Of a stretch of 64,000 nucleotides of DNA, positions 44,939-54,650 are shown one piece after another; position 1 is the stretch's first letter, and every line of letters begins with the position of its first letter. The notes beneath the pieces are model-generated. The model saw nothing but the letters and a program-made list of their open reading frames with translations, ran no database searches and was not told the DNA's origin. Both the position numbers and the translations under genes were made by a program. The stretch comes from Clostridiales bacterium (GTDB lineage Bacteria; Bacillota; Clostridia; Lachnospirales; Lachnospiraceae): contig JAHAJA010000002.1 of assembly GCA_018372435.1 (NCBI GenBank), forward strand, positions 257,678 through 321,677, given 5' to 3'.

Positions 44939-46313
44939 GATGCATAGAAAAAGAATATCTATAATATGGAAAGTAACGCTTTGGTATACTGCTTTTCTTT
45001 GTATTATGGCCTTGATGATAGTTTTTGTCACATATCTTGTAAGTGAACGAATACTGAGTAATTCATCAAAAGAAATGCTTATCAATAAGGTACAAAAAGT
45101 TTCTCAGGAGATTGAGTATGAAGAAGGACAACTTGAGATTGATGAAGATGTCGATTTTGTTGAAAAGGGTATCTATATATCAATATTTAATAGTAATGAA
45201 AAGCTGATTCGCGGATTTCTTCCTAGAGAAGTTGATTCTACTATGTCATTTGTAAATCAAAAACTCAGGAAAATTTCGCTATCGGAGGAATGGTATGTCT
45301 ATGATATGATACAGGAAGTACCCGACTATGGAATAGTAACCATTCGTGGTATGATGCCAACATCAACGAATGTGGGTCGTACCCATGTTAACGTTCTAGT
45401 TTTATTGATATTAGCACCGATTATTATTATAATCGCGATTGTAGGTGGATATATTCTAACGAAACGAGCCTTCAAACCAGTAAAACAGATGAGTAAAACC
45501 GTTGAACAAATAACCAGCGGGAATGATCTTAGTAAACGTGTGAATCTAGGTGACGGAGATGATGAATTATATCGACTAGGAAGACTGTTTGATCAGATGT
45601 TTGAACGTCTAGAAGATTCGTTTGAGAGAGAGAAACAATTTACTGCGGATGTATCTCATGAACTTCGAACGCCAGTAAGTGTTATATTATCCCAGTGTGA
45701 ATATGCAATGGAATTTGATAATAGGAAAGAGACAAAAGAGGCTTTAGAAAGCATTCATCTACAAACGGTACGTGTGTCTAATCTTATAGGGCAATTATTA
45801 TTACTAGCAAGAAGTGATATGGATTCAAACAAAATACAATTAGAATGGGTCAATCTAAGTGATTTGCTAGAAGTAATTGTTGAAGATGCAAGAGAAAGGG
45901 CACAGAAGAAGAATATCAATGTACATGCTATGATCGAAGAGGGGATTGCGATAAAAGGAGAGGAGACATTGTTAATGCGTTTCTTCATGAATCTTATTAT
46001 GAATGCTATTAATTATGGGAAAGAATCTGGTAATATAGAGATAGCTTTGTATAGGGAAAACAGGGGAACGGACAAGGAATCTCTTGTTGGATATGTAGGT
46101 GATGATGGAATTGGCATAGCAGAAGAGAACAAGGAAAAGATTTGGAGAAGATTCTATCAAGTAGATCCTTCAAGAACAGCTAAGGAAGAAGGAAGTCTTG
46201 GACTTGGTTTAGCTATGGTAAGATGGATAGCAAATGTGCACCACGCAGAGGTATGGGGAGAGAGTGAACTTGGGGTTGGTAGTACCTTCTTCTTTCGTTT
46301 TCCAGCTAAGTAA
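44931..46313 (+). CDS. Sensor histidine kinase
   Basis: A 460-residue membrane kinase. Two transmembrane helices (about residues 14-38 and 158-185) flank an external sensor domain of about 120 residues; then HAMP, HisKA with phosphoacceptor His in DVSHELRTPVS (about 243), and HATPase with NLIMNAINYG, DDGIGIAEENK and GLGLAMV. It pairs with the response regulator just upstream. ATG 44931 behind GAGG (44921-44924) is preferred over upstream GTG. The signal sensed is unknown. Confidence 0.94.
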   Translation: MSRMHRKRISIIWKVTLWYTAFLCIMALMIVFVTYLVSERILSNSSKEMLINKVQKVSQEIEYEEGQLEIDEDVDFVEKGIYISIFNSNEKLIRGFLPREVDSTMSFVNQKLRKISLSEEWYVYDMIQEVPDYGIVTIRGMMPTSTNVGRTHVNVLVLLILAPIIIIIAIVGGYILTKRAFKPVKQMSKTVEQITSGNDLSKRVNLGDGDDELYRLGRLFDQMFERLEDSFEREKQFTADVSHELRTPVSVILSQCEYAMEFDNRKETKEALESIHLQTVRVSNLIGQLLLLARSDMDSNKIQLEWVNLSDLLEVIVEDARERAQKKNINVHAMIEEGIAIKGEETLLMRFFMNLIMNAINYGKESGNIEIALYRENRGTDKESLVGYVGDDGIGIAEENKEKIWRRFYQVDPSRTAKEEGSLGLGLAMVRWIANVHHAEVWGESELGVGSTFFFRFPAK

Positions 46314-46318
46314 CTTAG

Positions 46319-46361
46319 AATCGGTCAATTGTTATGAATGTACAGTTGACCGATTTTTTTG
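46319..46361 (+). terminator. Rho-independent terminator of the two-component operon
   Basis: AATCGGTCAA (46319-46328) pairs with TTGACCGATT (46346-46355), followed by a T run. Confidence 0.88.
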
Positions 46362-46443
46362 ACCCTTGAATCATATTATTACAGAAAGATTGACAGGTGA
46401 AGATAGAAATCTTATAGTTAGATATGTAGATTAAACTCAAATA

Positions 46444-46510
46444 CTCAAACTTCGTACATAAGTGTGAAGCTAAGCGAAAGCGGGTTTTTCGTTGAACATA
46501 GTAGTTAGCT
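46444..46510 (+). repeat. Shortened copy of the 43117-43313 element
   Basis: It starts CTCAAACTTCGTACAT (one mismatch to the terminal repeat at 43117) and continues with GTGTGAAGCTAAGCGAAAGC and TTTTTCGTTGAACATAGTAG, which match the reverse complement of 43153-43201 with few differences. The remaining part of the long element is missing. The 268-base gap between 46313 and 46582 holds a terminator and this element. Confidence 0.7.
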
Positions 46511-46581
46511 TTTTGTGAAGGATTAATATGCTTCAGAAAGTTATATATTAAGAATAGAACATAAAAGGGAGAATCAGTATT

Positions 46582-47604
46582 ATGTCAATGGTTACATTAG
46601 GTAAAACAGGGATAACTGTAAACAAGAATGGTTTTGGAGCACTTCCAATTCAACGAGTAAGCAATGAAGATGCCGGCAAGTTACTAAGAAAAGCGTACGA
46701 GCACGGAATTACATTCTATGATACGGCGAGATTTTATACAGATAGTGAGGCTAAGATTGGTGAATCATTATCAGATGTTAGAGAGAAGATTTATATTGCA
46801 ACAAAAACGGCTGCTACTGATGCAAAAACTTTCTGGAAAGACTTGAATACAAGTTTATCTTTGTTAAAGACAGATTATATCGATTTGTACCAATTCCATA
46901 ACCCATCCTTCTGTCCAAAATCAGGAGACGGAACCGGATTGTATGAAGCAATGTTAGAAGCAAAAGAACAGGGAAAGATTCGTCATATAGGTATTACGAA
47001 TCACCGATTATCAGTAGCGAAGGAGGCAATAGATTCTGGATTATATGAGACTCTACAATTTCCTTTCAATTATCTTGCTACAAAAGAAGAACTTAAATTA
47101 GTGAGTCGTTGTAAAGAAAATAATATAGGATTTATCGCCATGAAAGCATTATCAGGGGGATTAATTACGAATTCAAGAGCGGCATACGCGTATCAAGATC
47201 AATACGATCACGTTTTACCAATCTGGGGTGTACAAAAGGAGACAGAGCTTGATGAATTCATAAGCTATATCGATAATCCACCTACCATGACAGAGGAGAT
47301 TAAAGCGGTAATTGAAAAGGATCAGAAGGAATTAGCAAGTAATTTTTGTCGTGGTTGCGGGTATTGTATGCCATGCCCAGTTGGAATAGAAATCAATAAC
47401 TGTGCAAGAATGTCATTATTATTACGTCGTTCTCCATCAGAATTGCAGTTAACCAAAGAAGTCCAAGAGAAGATGAAACGAATTGAAAAATGTATTAATT
47501 GTGGACGTTGTTCAGCAAGATGCCCATACGGTTTAAATACACCTAAATTACTAAAGGATAATTACAAGGATTATGTAGAGGTATTAGCTGGAAAAGCTTT
47601 ATAA
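46582..47604 (+). CDS. Aldo/keto reductase with two C-terminal 4Fe-4S clusters
   Basis: A 340-residue oxidoreductase. The N-terminal AKR barrel has the catalytic region FYDTARFYTDSE and LYQFHNPS. The C terminus carries ferredoxin-like cysteine sets: CRGCGYCMPCPVG near residue 256 and CINCGRCSARCPYG near 304. This fusion is common in Clostridia and probably passes electrons between a ferredoxin and an aldehyde, ketone or sugar substrate; the substrate is unknown. AAAGGGAG precedes the ATG. Confidence 0.9.
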   Translation: MSMVTLGKTGITVNKNGFGALPIQRVSNEDAGKLLRKAYEHGITFYDTARFYTDSEAKIGESLSDVREKIYIATKTAATDAKTFWKDLNTSLSLLKTDYIDLYQFHNPSFCPKSGDGTGLYEAMLEAKEQGKIRHIGITNHRLSVAKEAIDSGLYETLQFPFNYLATKEELKLVSRCKENNIGFIAMKALSGGLITNSRAAYAYQDQYDHVLPIWGVQKETELDEFISYIDNPPTMTEEIKAVIEKDQKELASNFCRGCGYCMPCPVGIEINNCARMSLLLRRSPSELQLTKEVQEKMKRIEKCINCGRCSARCPYGLNTPKLLKDNYKDYVEVLAGKAL

Positions 47605-47707
47605 ATTATAATACTAAACCGATAAAGTATGTAAAGAATACTTTAACAAGGTCAAAGACGCTTTCAAATCAATAACGTTGTGGCCTATAGGAAGGGGTAG
47701 GTGTAAG

Positions 47708-48202
47708 GTGGCTATAAATCAAGTTATATCAAATACTCATTATAGGAATTCTTTATCTAAGAAAGCTGAATCGCAGAAAGTGGATGTTAGTGAGGTGGAG
47801 GAATCCTTTAATAAGGCAATGAAGAACTATTCATCATTCGTAGAGAATCGTCTGGAAAATGGAGAGCCTAGTTATCCGATTGGGTCTTGTGATATGACAG
47901 AAAAGGAGTGGGATACACTTATTACCAAAATAGATACTTCAATCGACCAGATCAAAGAAGAACTGAAAGAGCGAATCAAAGTGCTTAAAGAACGCGAAGA
48001 AAAACAGCGTATATACAAGGAAATTGAAGCAGAAAAAGATCTAGTAAAAAAAGAACGTTTAGAAAAAGAAAATTTAGAAAAAGAGCTAGAGAAGTCTTTA
48101 AAAAAGGCTGAATTAGAGGAAAAGGTCGCAGAAGATATCATAAGAGTAAATCAAGAAAATGTTGTTACTAAAGAACAGATAAAGCAATTGATAACTGAAT
48201 AA
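47708..48202 (+). CDS. Coiled-coil protein of unknown function
   Basis: A 164-residue soluble protein that I cannot assign. The first 40 residues begin MAINQVISNTHYRNSLSKK, then a long charged heptad region of about 75 residues (around 85-150, rich in Glu and Lys) that predicts a coiled coil. GTG 47708 is chosen since GGAAGGGGTAGG lies about ten bases before; an in-frame TTG at 47678 is possible. It lies between the aldo/keto reductase and a Crp/Fnr regulator, without evident link. Confidence 0.6.
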   Translation: MAINQVISNTHYRNSLSKKAESQKVDVSEVEESFNKAMKNYSSFVENRLENGEPSYPIGSCDMTEKEWDTLITKIDTSIDQIKEELKERIKVLKEREEKQRIYKEIEAEKDLVKKERLEKENLEKELEKSLKKAELEEKVAEDIIRVNQENVVTKEQIKQLITE

Positions 48203-48233
48203 TATATAAATAGTATATTTAAAGGAGTAAGCT

Positions 48234-48914
48234 ATGGAATTTAACTTTCAACAATATTTTAATCGTACATTCCCTTTCTGGAATCGTATAACGAATTCAC
48301 AGAAAGAAGAATATATACAAAACTCATTTCTAAGTAACTTCAAAAAGGGACAGTTTGTTCATGACCCAATGGGCCAATGTTTTGGAATGTTGACGGTTTA
48401 TAAGGGACAATTACGTGTCTTTATTCAATCAGAAAATGGAAAAGAAGTTACCTTATATCGAATTGACGAAGGGGAAACGTGCACATTAGCAACTTCATGC
48501 ATAATGGATGAGATAACGTTTGATGTTTTCATCGAAGCTACGAAAGATAGTACACTTGTTGTAACGAACTCGTCCTATCTAAATCGTATTTCAGAAGATA
48601 ATGTATATGTTCAGAACTTTATATATAAACAAACCACAGAAAAATTCTCGAATGTTATGTGGTCCATGCAGCAGATACTTTTCTTAAGCTTCGATAAACG
48701 TCTAGCTAGTTATCTGTATGATGAAATGATTAGGACCAATGAAAACTCTTTAGTGGTTACACATGACGAAATAGCAAAAGAATTAGGAAGTGCCAGAGAG
48801 GTAGTTTCAAGAATGTTGAAATATTTTCAAAAAGAAGGTTTTGTTATATTAGAACGTGGTAAAGTTGAGATTGTTAATAAGGATGCAATACGAAAGATTG
48901 CTATTGAGTCTTAA
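48234..48914 (+). CDS. Crp/Fnr-family transcriptional regulator
   Basis: A 226-residue regulator with an N-terminal cyclic-nucleotide-type sensor domain and a C-terminal HTH reading THDEIAKELGSAREVVSRMLKYFQ. It lacks the four-Cys iron-sulfur set of classic FNR but has Cys83 and Cys89 in GETCTLATSC, plus Cys49. AAAGGAG precedes ATG 48234. The next gene is a persulfide-handling fusion, so thiol or sulfur sensing is a reasonable inference. A dyad with half-sites TGTGA/TCAC follows the stop. Confidence 0.87.
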   Translation: MEFNFQQYFNRTFPFWNRITNSQKEEYIQNSFLSNFKKGQFVHDPMGQCFGMLTVYKGQLRVFIQSENGKEVTLYRIDEGETCTLATSCIMDEITFDVFIEATKDSTLVVTNSSYLNRISEDNVYVQNFIYKQTTEKFSNVMWSMQQILFLSFDKRLASYLYDEMIRTNENSLVVTHDEIAKELGSAREVVSRMLKYFQKEGFVILERGKVEIVNKDAIRKIAIES

Positions 48915-48929
48915 TGTGACTTAGTCACG
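48915..48929 (+). promoter_or_regulatory. Crp/Fnr-like dyad upstream of the CoA-disulfide reductase gene
   Basis: TGTGACTTAGTCACG: GTGAC and GTCAC are symmetric about three bases, close to the Crp/Fnr half-sites TGTGA and TCACA. A second GTGAC-like site is near 49003 (AGTGACTAG). It probably binds the regulator just upstream and controls the fusion gene, or its own autoregulation. Confidence 0.5.
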
Positions 48930-49073
48930 GTACAATTATTCATTTTTGAAGTATTATATTGATATGAGTTAATGTTTTTGTCATGCAATTAATATGCATC
49001 AAGTGACTAGGTTTGAACATTGTGTTATTGTTTAGATAGTTACCATAATACTTATATAGAATGGAGAATGAAT

Positions 49074-51629
49074 ATGGCTAATAAGACTGTTATTATTGGC
49101 GGAGTAGCTGGTGGAGCTACTACAGCTGCAAGACTTAGAAGATTAGATGAAACAATGGAGATAGTACTACTTGAAAGAGGCGAATATATATCATTTGCCA
49201 ATTGTGGTCTACCGTACTACGTTGGTGATGTGATTAGTGAAAGAGATAATCTTTTACTACAGACACCAGAAGCGATGTATCAGAAATTTAATATAGATGT
49301 AAGAGTATTGAATGAAGTAACTTCGATAAATACAGAAGAAAAGAAAATTGTAATTAAGAATATAAAAACAGGTGAAACATATGAAGAGACATACGATCAA
49401 TTAGTTATCTCAACAGGCTCTACTCCAATTAAACCACCGATACCTGGAATTAATGGAGATAAGATATTCACAGTATGGACTGTACCGGATACCGATCGAA
49501 TCAAAGAAGTAATAACAAAACATAATCCTAAAAGTGCAGTTGTAGTTGGAGGTGGATTTATAGGTCTTGAGATGGCTGAGAATCTACATCATGCTGGAAT
49601 TAGAGTCACAATAGTCGAGAAGATGAATCAAGTAATGGCTCCAATCGATTATGATATGGCTACACTTATTCATGAAAATCTTCATAGTAATAAAGTGACG
49701 TTAAAATTAGAAGATGGTGTATTAGGTTTTCGTGAAAATACGGAACGTGGTACTATTACAGTTGAACTTGAGAGCGGTAAAAAGTTAGAAACAGATTTTG
49801 TTGTCTTAGCTATTGGTGTAAAGCCAAATAGTGAATTGGCAAAAACGGCTGGTATCGTATTAAATCAGAGGGGTGGAATTATTGTTGATGAACATCTTCA
49901 AACTTCTATAGAAGATATCTATGCTGTAGGTGATGTTATAGAAGTTACGAATCCAATCCTCAATAACAAAACTATGATTCCATTAGCAGGACCTGCAAAC
50001 AAACAAGGACGAATTGTTGCTGATATTATAGTTTCTAAATCTAGTGCTAACAATGTTCAGCGTAATTTGATTAAAAGTAGTAAAAAGCAATATAACGGTA
50101 CACTCGGTGCTTCTATAGCAAAAGTGTTTGATTACGATGTAGCAAGTGTTGGGTTGAACGAGAAACAGTTACAAAGTTTTGGAAAAAGAAAGAATGTTGA
50201 TTATTATACTGCATTAATCAATCAGAAATCTCATGCAGGCTATTATCCAGGGGCAACACCTCTCACTTTAAAGATGCATTTTGATATGGAAGGTAAGATT
50301 CTAGGTTGCCAAATTATTGGTAGTGATGGAGTAGATAAACGAATTGATACTGTAGCAACTACAATTCGTTTAGGTGGAACGATTTATGATTTAGAAGAAT
50401 TAGAATTTGCATATGCACCTCCATTTACTTCTGCCAAAGACCCTGTTAATATGTTAGGTTTCGTAGCTGAGAACATTTTGAATGGACTTGTTACACTAAC
50501 AGAAGTTGCTGAACTTGATGAAATGAAAGAAGATAAAGTAATACTTGATGTTACAGAAGATATCGAACGTATGGTTTTCGAAATACCAGATTCTTATCAT
50601 ATACCATTAGGACAATTAAGGAAACGAATAAATGAACTTAATAAAGAGGTTCCAGTAGTTGTTTATTGTGCAATTGGAGTACGCGCATATAACGCAGCCA
50701 GAATTTTAATGGAACATGGTTTTAAGAAAGTTTCTGTATTAGCAGGTGGTGTAACTTTCTATAAATCGATGCATTATGCAGATAGGCTACAAGATGAAGA
50801 ATTGCAAGTAGCGGAACATATAATGGAAAGTGATAAGGTTGATACCATGAAGGAAGAATATAATCAAAAATTAGAAGAAGCAACTGATAAAGAAATTAAA
50901 ATCTTAGATTGTTGTGGTTTACAGTGTCCAGGACCAATCATGAGAGTGAATGAAACAGTTAAGAATATGAACGATCATGAGGTACTAAAAGTTTCTGCAA
51001 CGGATATGGGATTTTCAAAAGATATTCAATCTTGGTGTAGACGAACTGGAAACACATATGTTAAAGCAGAACGTATTAATAATGAAAATATCGTAACAAT
51101 ACAAAAAGGATCTACAGTAGAGAATTTAACAAGTAAGAATAACGTTACGAATAACGATAGAGAAGGAAAAACATTAATTGTTTTCAGTGGTGATTTTGAT
51201 AAAGTCTTAGCTTCCTTTATAATTGCTAATGGAGCAGCTTCTATGGGAAGACCAGTGACGATGTTCTTTACATTCTGGGGGTTAAATGCTCTTAGAAAGA
51301 CAGATAAAAAGAATGTTAAAAAACCGTTCATAGATGCTATGTTTGGTAGAATGATGCCAAAAGGAACAAAGAAGTTAAAATTATCGAAGATGAATATGGC
51401 GGGAATGGGAACTGCTATGATGAAGAAGGTTATGAAAGATAAGAATGTGAATACATTAGAAGACCTTATGAAACAGGCAATGGCACAAGGCATTAAATTA
51501 ATAGCATGTACTATGTCTATGGATGTAATGGGAATTACCAAGGAAGAGTTAATCGATGGGGTAGAATTCGCAGGAGTTGCTTCTTATCTAGGAGATGCAG
51601 AAGAATCCAATGTTAACTTATTCATTTAA
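49074..51629 (+). CDS. CoA-disulfide reductase-rhodanese-TusA-DsrE fusion
   Basis: An 851-residue cytosolic fusion. Residues 1-440 are a pyridine-nucleotide-disulfide reductase with FAD site IIGGVAGGATTAARL and the active Cys44 in FANCGLPYYVGD. A rhodanese domain follows (Cys in VVVYCAIGVRAY, about residue 531), then a TusA/SirA domain with CCGLQCPGP (about 612-620), then a DsrE-like domain starting TLIVFSGDFDK (about 700). Together they suit reduction and relay of sulfane sulfur and CoA persulfide. ATG 49074 is seven bases after GGAG (49063-49066). Confidence 0.95.
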   Translation: MANKTVIIGGVAGGATTAARLRRLDETMEIVLLERGEYISFANCGLPYYVGDVISERDNLLLQTPEAMYQKFNIDVRVLNEVTSINTEEKKIVIKNIKTGETYEETYDQLVISTGSTPIKPPIPGINGDKIFTVWTVPDTDRIKEVITKHNPKSAVVVGGGFIGLEMAENLHHAGIRVTIVEKMNQVMAPIDYDMATLIHENLHSNKVTLKLEDGVLGFRENTERGTITVELESGKKLETDFVVLAIGVKPNSELAKTAGIVLNQRGGIIVDEHLQTSIEDIYAVGDVIEVTNPILNNKTMIPLAGPANKQGRIVADIIVSKSSANNVQRNLIKSSKKQYNGTLGASIAKVFDYDVASVGLNEKQLQSFGKRKNVDYYTALINQKSHAGYYPGATPLTLKMHFDMEGKILGCQIIGSDGVDKRIDTVATTIRLGGTIYDLEELEFAYAPPFTSAKDPVNMLGFVAENILNGLVTLTEVAELDEMKEDKVILDVTEDIERMVFEIPDSYHIPLGQLRKRINELNKEVPVVVYCAIGVRAYNAARILMEHGFKKVSVLAGGVTFYKSMHYADRLQDEELQVAEHIMESDKVDTMKEEYNQKLEEATDKEIKILDCCGLQCPGPIMRVNETVKNMNDHEVLKVSATDMGFSKDIQSWCRRTGNTYVKAERINNENIVTIQKGSTVENLTSKNNVTNNDREGKTLIVFSGDFDKVLASFIIANGAASMGRPVTMFFTFWGLNALRKTDKKNVKKPFIDAMFGRMMPKGTKKLKLSKMNMAGMGTAMMKKVMKDKNVNTLEDLMKQAMAQGIKLIACTMSMDVMGITKEELIDGVEFAGVASYLGDAEESNVNLFI

Positions 51630-51675
51630 TTAAGTTTTTATCCTAAAAGAATACAATTTTTTAGTTTTGTAAAGG

Positions 51676-51712
51676 AACTACTACACTTTCGCTAAAGTGT
51701 AGTAGTTTTTTT
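51676..51712 (+). terminator. Rho-independent terminator of the reductase fusion
   Basis: AACTACTACACTTT (51676-51689) and AAAGTGTAGTAGTT (51694-51707) are perfectly complementary around a CGCT loop, followed by a T run. Confidence 0.95.
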
Positions 51713-51837
51713 ACGTTGCAAAGAATCTGTATTTGGTCATTTGAGAAAAAAGTTCTTATACTTAATTTGACTAAATAGTTAAAGTTATTCATCGTTACAG
51801 CTTAACGAGATATATCTATGGAATGGAGGAGGATGAA

Positions 51838-52407
51838 ATGAACCTAGTGGAAATTATTCTGATTTCCATAGGACTATCGTTAGATATTTTTGCAGTGACC
51901 ATATGCGAAGGGGCTATGTTAGCTCGGATCGAGAAGAAAAAATTAGTGATTATGTGTGCAATTTTTTGCTTGTGGCAGTTAGTTGCCGTGCAGGCGGGAA
52001 ATTTAATTTCCTTGATACCGATATTTGCAGATTCTACTACTAGCATGCAAGTAGTATGGAATGGAATATCGATTACTATACTGATTGGTCTTGGTGTGTA
52101 TATGCTATACAAAGCATGGCGAAGAGAAACAATATTTGAGCATGTATCAGATATTAGTTATAAAAAGGTTTGCATAACTGCATTAATTACAAGTATGGAT
52201 GCATTCTTCGCTGGGATAGGATTCGGTTTTATGGATGCAGAATTTATTATAGTCCAGATTGCTATTGAAACCGCAACTATTCTGTCTGTTATACTAGGAG
52301 TTTATACAGGATATCGTATGGGATACGAGCAAAAAACGATAGCTTATGGTATTGGTGGAATAATATTAATCTGCTCAGCAATAGAGATTGTATTCCGTAG
52401 TGTATAG
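51838..52407 (+). CDS. MntP-like manganese exporter family protein
   Basis: A 189-residue membrane protein with about six hydrophobic helices. Its repeat halves carry GLSLDIFAVTICEGAM (near residue 10) and TSMDAFFAGIGFGFMD (near 120), the two Asp-containing motifs of the MntP/YtaF family. MntP exports Mn2+; whether this member does is inferred. ATG 51838 is five bases behind GGAGGAGG (51825-51832), and ATG 51823 overlaps that site. Confidence 0.8.
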   Translation: MNLVEIILISIGLSLDIFAVTICEGAMLARIEKKKLVIMCAIFCLWQLVAVQAGNLISLIPIFADSTTSMQVVWNGISITILIGLGVYMLYKAWRRETIFEHVSDISYKKVCITALITSMDAFFAGIGFGFMDAEFIIVQIAIETATILSVILGVYTGYRMGYEQKTIAYGIGGIILICSAIEIVFRSV

Positions 52408-52472
52408 GTCGGTGACACAATCGACTTAATAATATTTTACTTAACTCAAGGAGAATCAAGGGAGGATTATCT

Positions 52473-53888
52473 ATGGGAACAATAACACATAAAGCTGCAA
52501 GAAGTGCCTTTAGTAAGGCTATTGACGTTACACTTAGAAAAGTAAATCAAGATAGAGAAAAGGGATTACTTAGGATAACAGATATCTCGGAAGCATTCTT
52601 AGGTAACGTATACTCGAAAGAAACATATGAAAGTGCTAGAAACCTTATCCGAAACCAAGATGGAAAATGGATGCAATACTTAAACAAAGCTTTAGATGAG
52701 TTAGATCCAAACGTTGTAAAAATGACAGCATTGAATTTGGGATTTGAAGCTGCTTTTCATGGAACGAAGATGATTCGAAATATGAGAGAAGTTCACCAAT
52801 GTAATATTCCGTGGCTGATACTTATGGACCCTACTAGTGCATGTAATCTACACTGTACTGGTTGCTGGGCAGCTGAATATGGACATAAGCTTAATTTAAC
52901 TTTTGAAGATATGGATCGTATAATAACACAAGGTAAAGAATTAGGAATCTTCTTCTATATGTATACAGGTGGTGAGCCATTAGTAAGAAAAAATGATATT
53001 ATTAAGCTTTGTGAAAAACATAAGGATTGTGCCTTTCATGCATTTACAAATGGTACGTTAATTGATGAAGCTTTTTGTAAGGAGATGTCTAGAGTGGGAA
53101 ATATATCCTTGTCCATTAGTTTGGAAGGTTTTGAAGACGTTAATGATTTGAGGCGTGGTAGCGGGGTGTTTGACAAAGTAATGAAAGCCATGGATTTACT
53201 GAAAGCAAGTGGACAGATATTCGGTACTTCAATTTGTTACACAAGTAAAAATATTGAAACTGTTACAAGTGATGATTTCCTAGACATGATAATTGATAAA
53301 GGTTGTCGCTTCACCTGGTATTTCCATTACATGCCAGTAGGAAATGAGGCTGCTGTTGAATTGCTTCCAACTAAAGAACAAAGGGAGTATATGTATCACC
53401 GTGTCAGAGAAATACGAGCGATGGAGGGCGGAAAGCCAATCTTTGCAATGGACTTCCAAAATGATGGTGAGTTTGTAGGTGGCTGCATTGCAGGCGGAAG
53501 AAATTACTGCCATATTAACGCGAATGGCGATGTTGAACCTTGTGTATTTATACATTACTCTGGTGCAAACATTAAGGAAGTTAGTTTGCTGGATGCATTA
53601 AAACAACCTTTATTCATGGCATATCGGGATAACCAACCATTTAATAATAATCATCTACGCCCATGTCCAATGCTAGAGAATCCAGAGATACTTAAACGTA
53701 TGGTAAAAGAAACAGGTGCAAAATCTACTGACTTACAATCACCCGAAAGTGTAGAGCATCTTTGTGATAAGTGTCATGAATACGCTTGTGATTGGGAGAA
53801 AACAGCAGACGATTTATGGAGTAAAACTTCTGTACGTGAACCAAGATATGTGAATTATAAAAACGGGAAAACAAAGAAGGTAATGTAA
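52473..53888 (+). CDS. Radical SAM/SPASM protein
   Basis: A 471-residue protein. The radical SAM CxxxCxxC is CNLHCTGC at Cys124, Cys128 and Cys131, preceded by WLILMDPTSA. TGGEPL follows, and later Cys-rich stretches GGCIAGGRNYCHI, GDVEPCVF, CPMLE and CDKCHEYACDW fit extra Fe-S ligands of SPASM/twitch type. An N-terminal helical domain of about 100 residues is unassigned. The substrate is unknown. GGGAGG precedes the ATG. It sits beside a TetR regulator and a YbhN-like membrane protein. Confidence 0.85.
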   Translation: MGTITHKAARSAFSKAIDVTLRKVNQDREKGLLRITDISEAFLGNVYSKETYESARNLIRNQDGKWMQYLNKALDELDPNVVKMTALNLGFEAAFHGTKMIRNMREVHQCNIPWLILMDPTSACNLHCTGCWAAEYGHKLNLTFEDMDRIITQGKELGIFFYMYTGGEPLVRKNDIIKLCEKHKDCAFHAFTNGTLIDEAFCKEMSRVGNISLSISLEGFEDVNDLRRGSGVFDKVMKAMDLLKASGQIFGTSICYTSKNIETVTSDDFLDMIIDKGCRFTWYFHYMPVGNEAAVELLPTKEQREYMYHRVREIRAMEGGKPIFAMDFQNDGEFVGGCIAGGRNYCHINANGDVEPCVFIHYSGANIKEVSLLDALKQPLFMAYRDNQPFNNNHLRPCPMLENPEILKRMVKETGAKSTDLQSPESVEHLCDKCHEYACDWEKTADDLWSKTSVREPRYVNYKNGKTKKVM

Positions 53889-54077
53889 CCAAAACGAAAT
53901 ATAAATAAGTCGGATATTATGAAAGTAATGCGCAGTACTTTATAAATATCTTTTTAAAGAAAATCTAAGATGAATTCTTGGAAGTTAAGTTATTTTATGC
54001 TAGAATATAGATGTACAATATGACCCATGGTCATTTCTGGGTTTGATGAGAGAATTAATAGTAAAAGGAATGAGTCA

Positions 54078-54638
54078 ATGGTACAGAAGCGAGATATATC
54101 AAAGGCCCTAATAGCAGAAAGTTTTAAAGAATTAATGTTAAAAAATCCTTTTGAAAAGATTACTATAAAGATGATTACTGAGAAAGCAGGCTTAATAAGG
54201 CCTACTTTCTATAATCATTTTAAGGATAAATATGATTTAGTTGAGTGGATTTTCTATGAAGAGATTATTAAGGAAGTATCGAATCTTATTGATCATGGAA
54301 TGGAGAAAGAAGCCGTTAAGTATCTAGTCACATGTATTTATGAGGAGAGAGGATTTTATAAAAAAGCATTTGAAATAACAGGACAAAATTGTTTTGAACA
54401 TATAATGATAAAACATATCTACGAGATTTGTTTAAAACGTTTAAAAGAAAGCGATGGGATGCAGTTTGCCGAAGATAGTATCTTGAACGAAGAAACTGTA
54501 TCACAGTATTATGCGCTCGACCTTGTAACAGCAATTAAAACTTGGGTTATTTATGGGATTGAAGATATGACAGTGAATCAAATCATTGATGCATATCATT
54601 ATTTAATGACACATTCTATCTATGATATTATCCAGTGA
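54078..54638 (+). CDS. TetR-family transcriptional regulator
   Basis: A 186-residue regulator. The N-terminal HTH reads KITIKMITEKAGLIRPTFYNHFKDKYDLVEW, normal for TetR proteins of the DhaS-like branch. The C-terminal ligand-binding domain is helical and unassigned. ATG 54078 is seven bases after AAGGAA (54065-54070). It overlaps nothing but is followed after 12 bases by a membrane protein gene, so both are likely co-transcribed. It may regulate the radical SAM gene next to it. Confidence 0.85.
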   Translation: MVQKRDISKALIAESFKELMLKNPFEKITIKMITEKAGLIRPTFYNHFKDKYDLVEWIFYEEIIKEVSNLIDHGMEKEAVKYLVTCIYEERGFYKKAFEITGQNCFEHIMIKHIYEICLKRLKESDGMQFAEDSILNEETVSQYYALDLVTAIKTWVIYGIEDMTVNQIIDAYHYLMTHSIYDIIQ

Positions 54639-54650
54639 GGAGTGCAACTA

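Noticed and set aside
51026..51541. 171-codon open frame on the minus strand
   Set aside because: It lies wholly inside the reductase fusion gene in antisense, has no ribosome binding site and no recognisable domain; it is a by-product of codon use.
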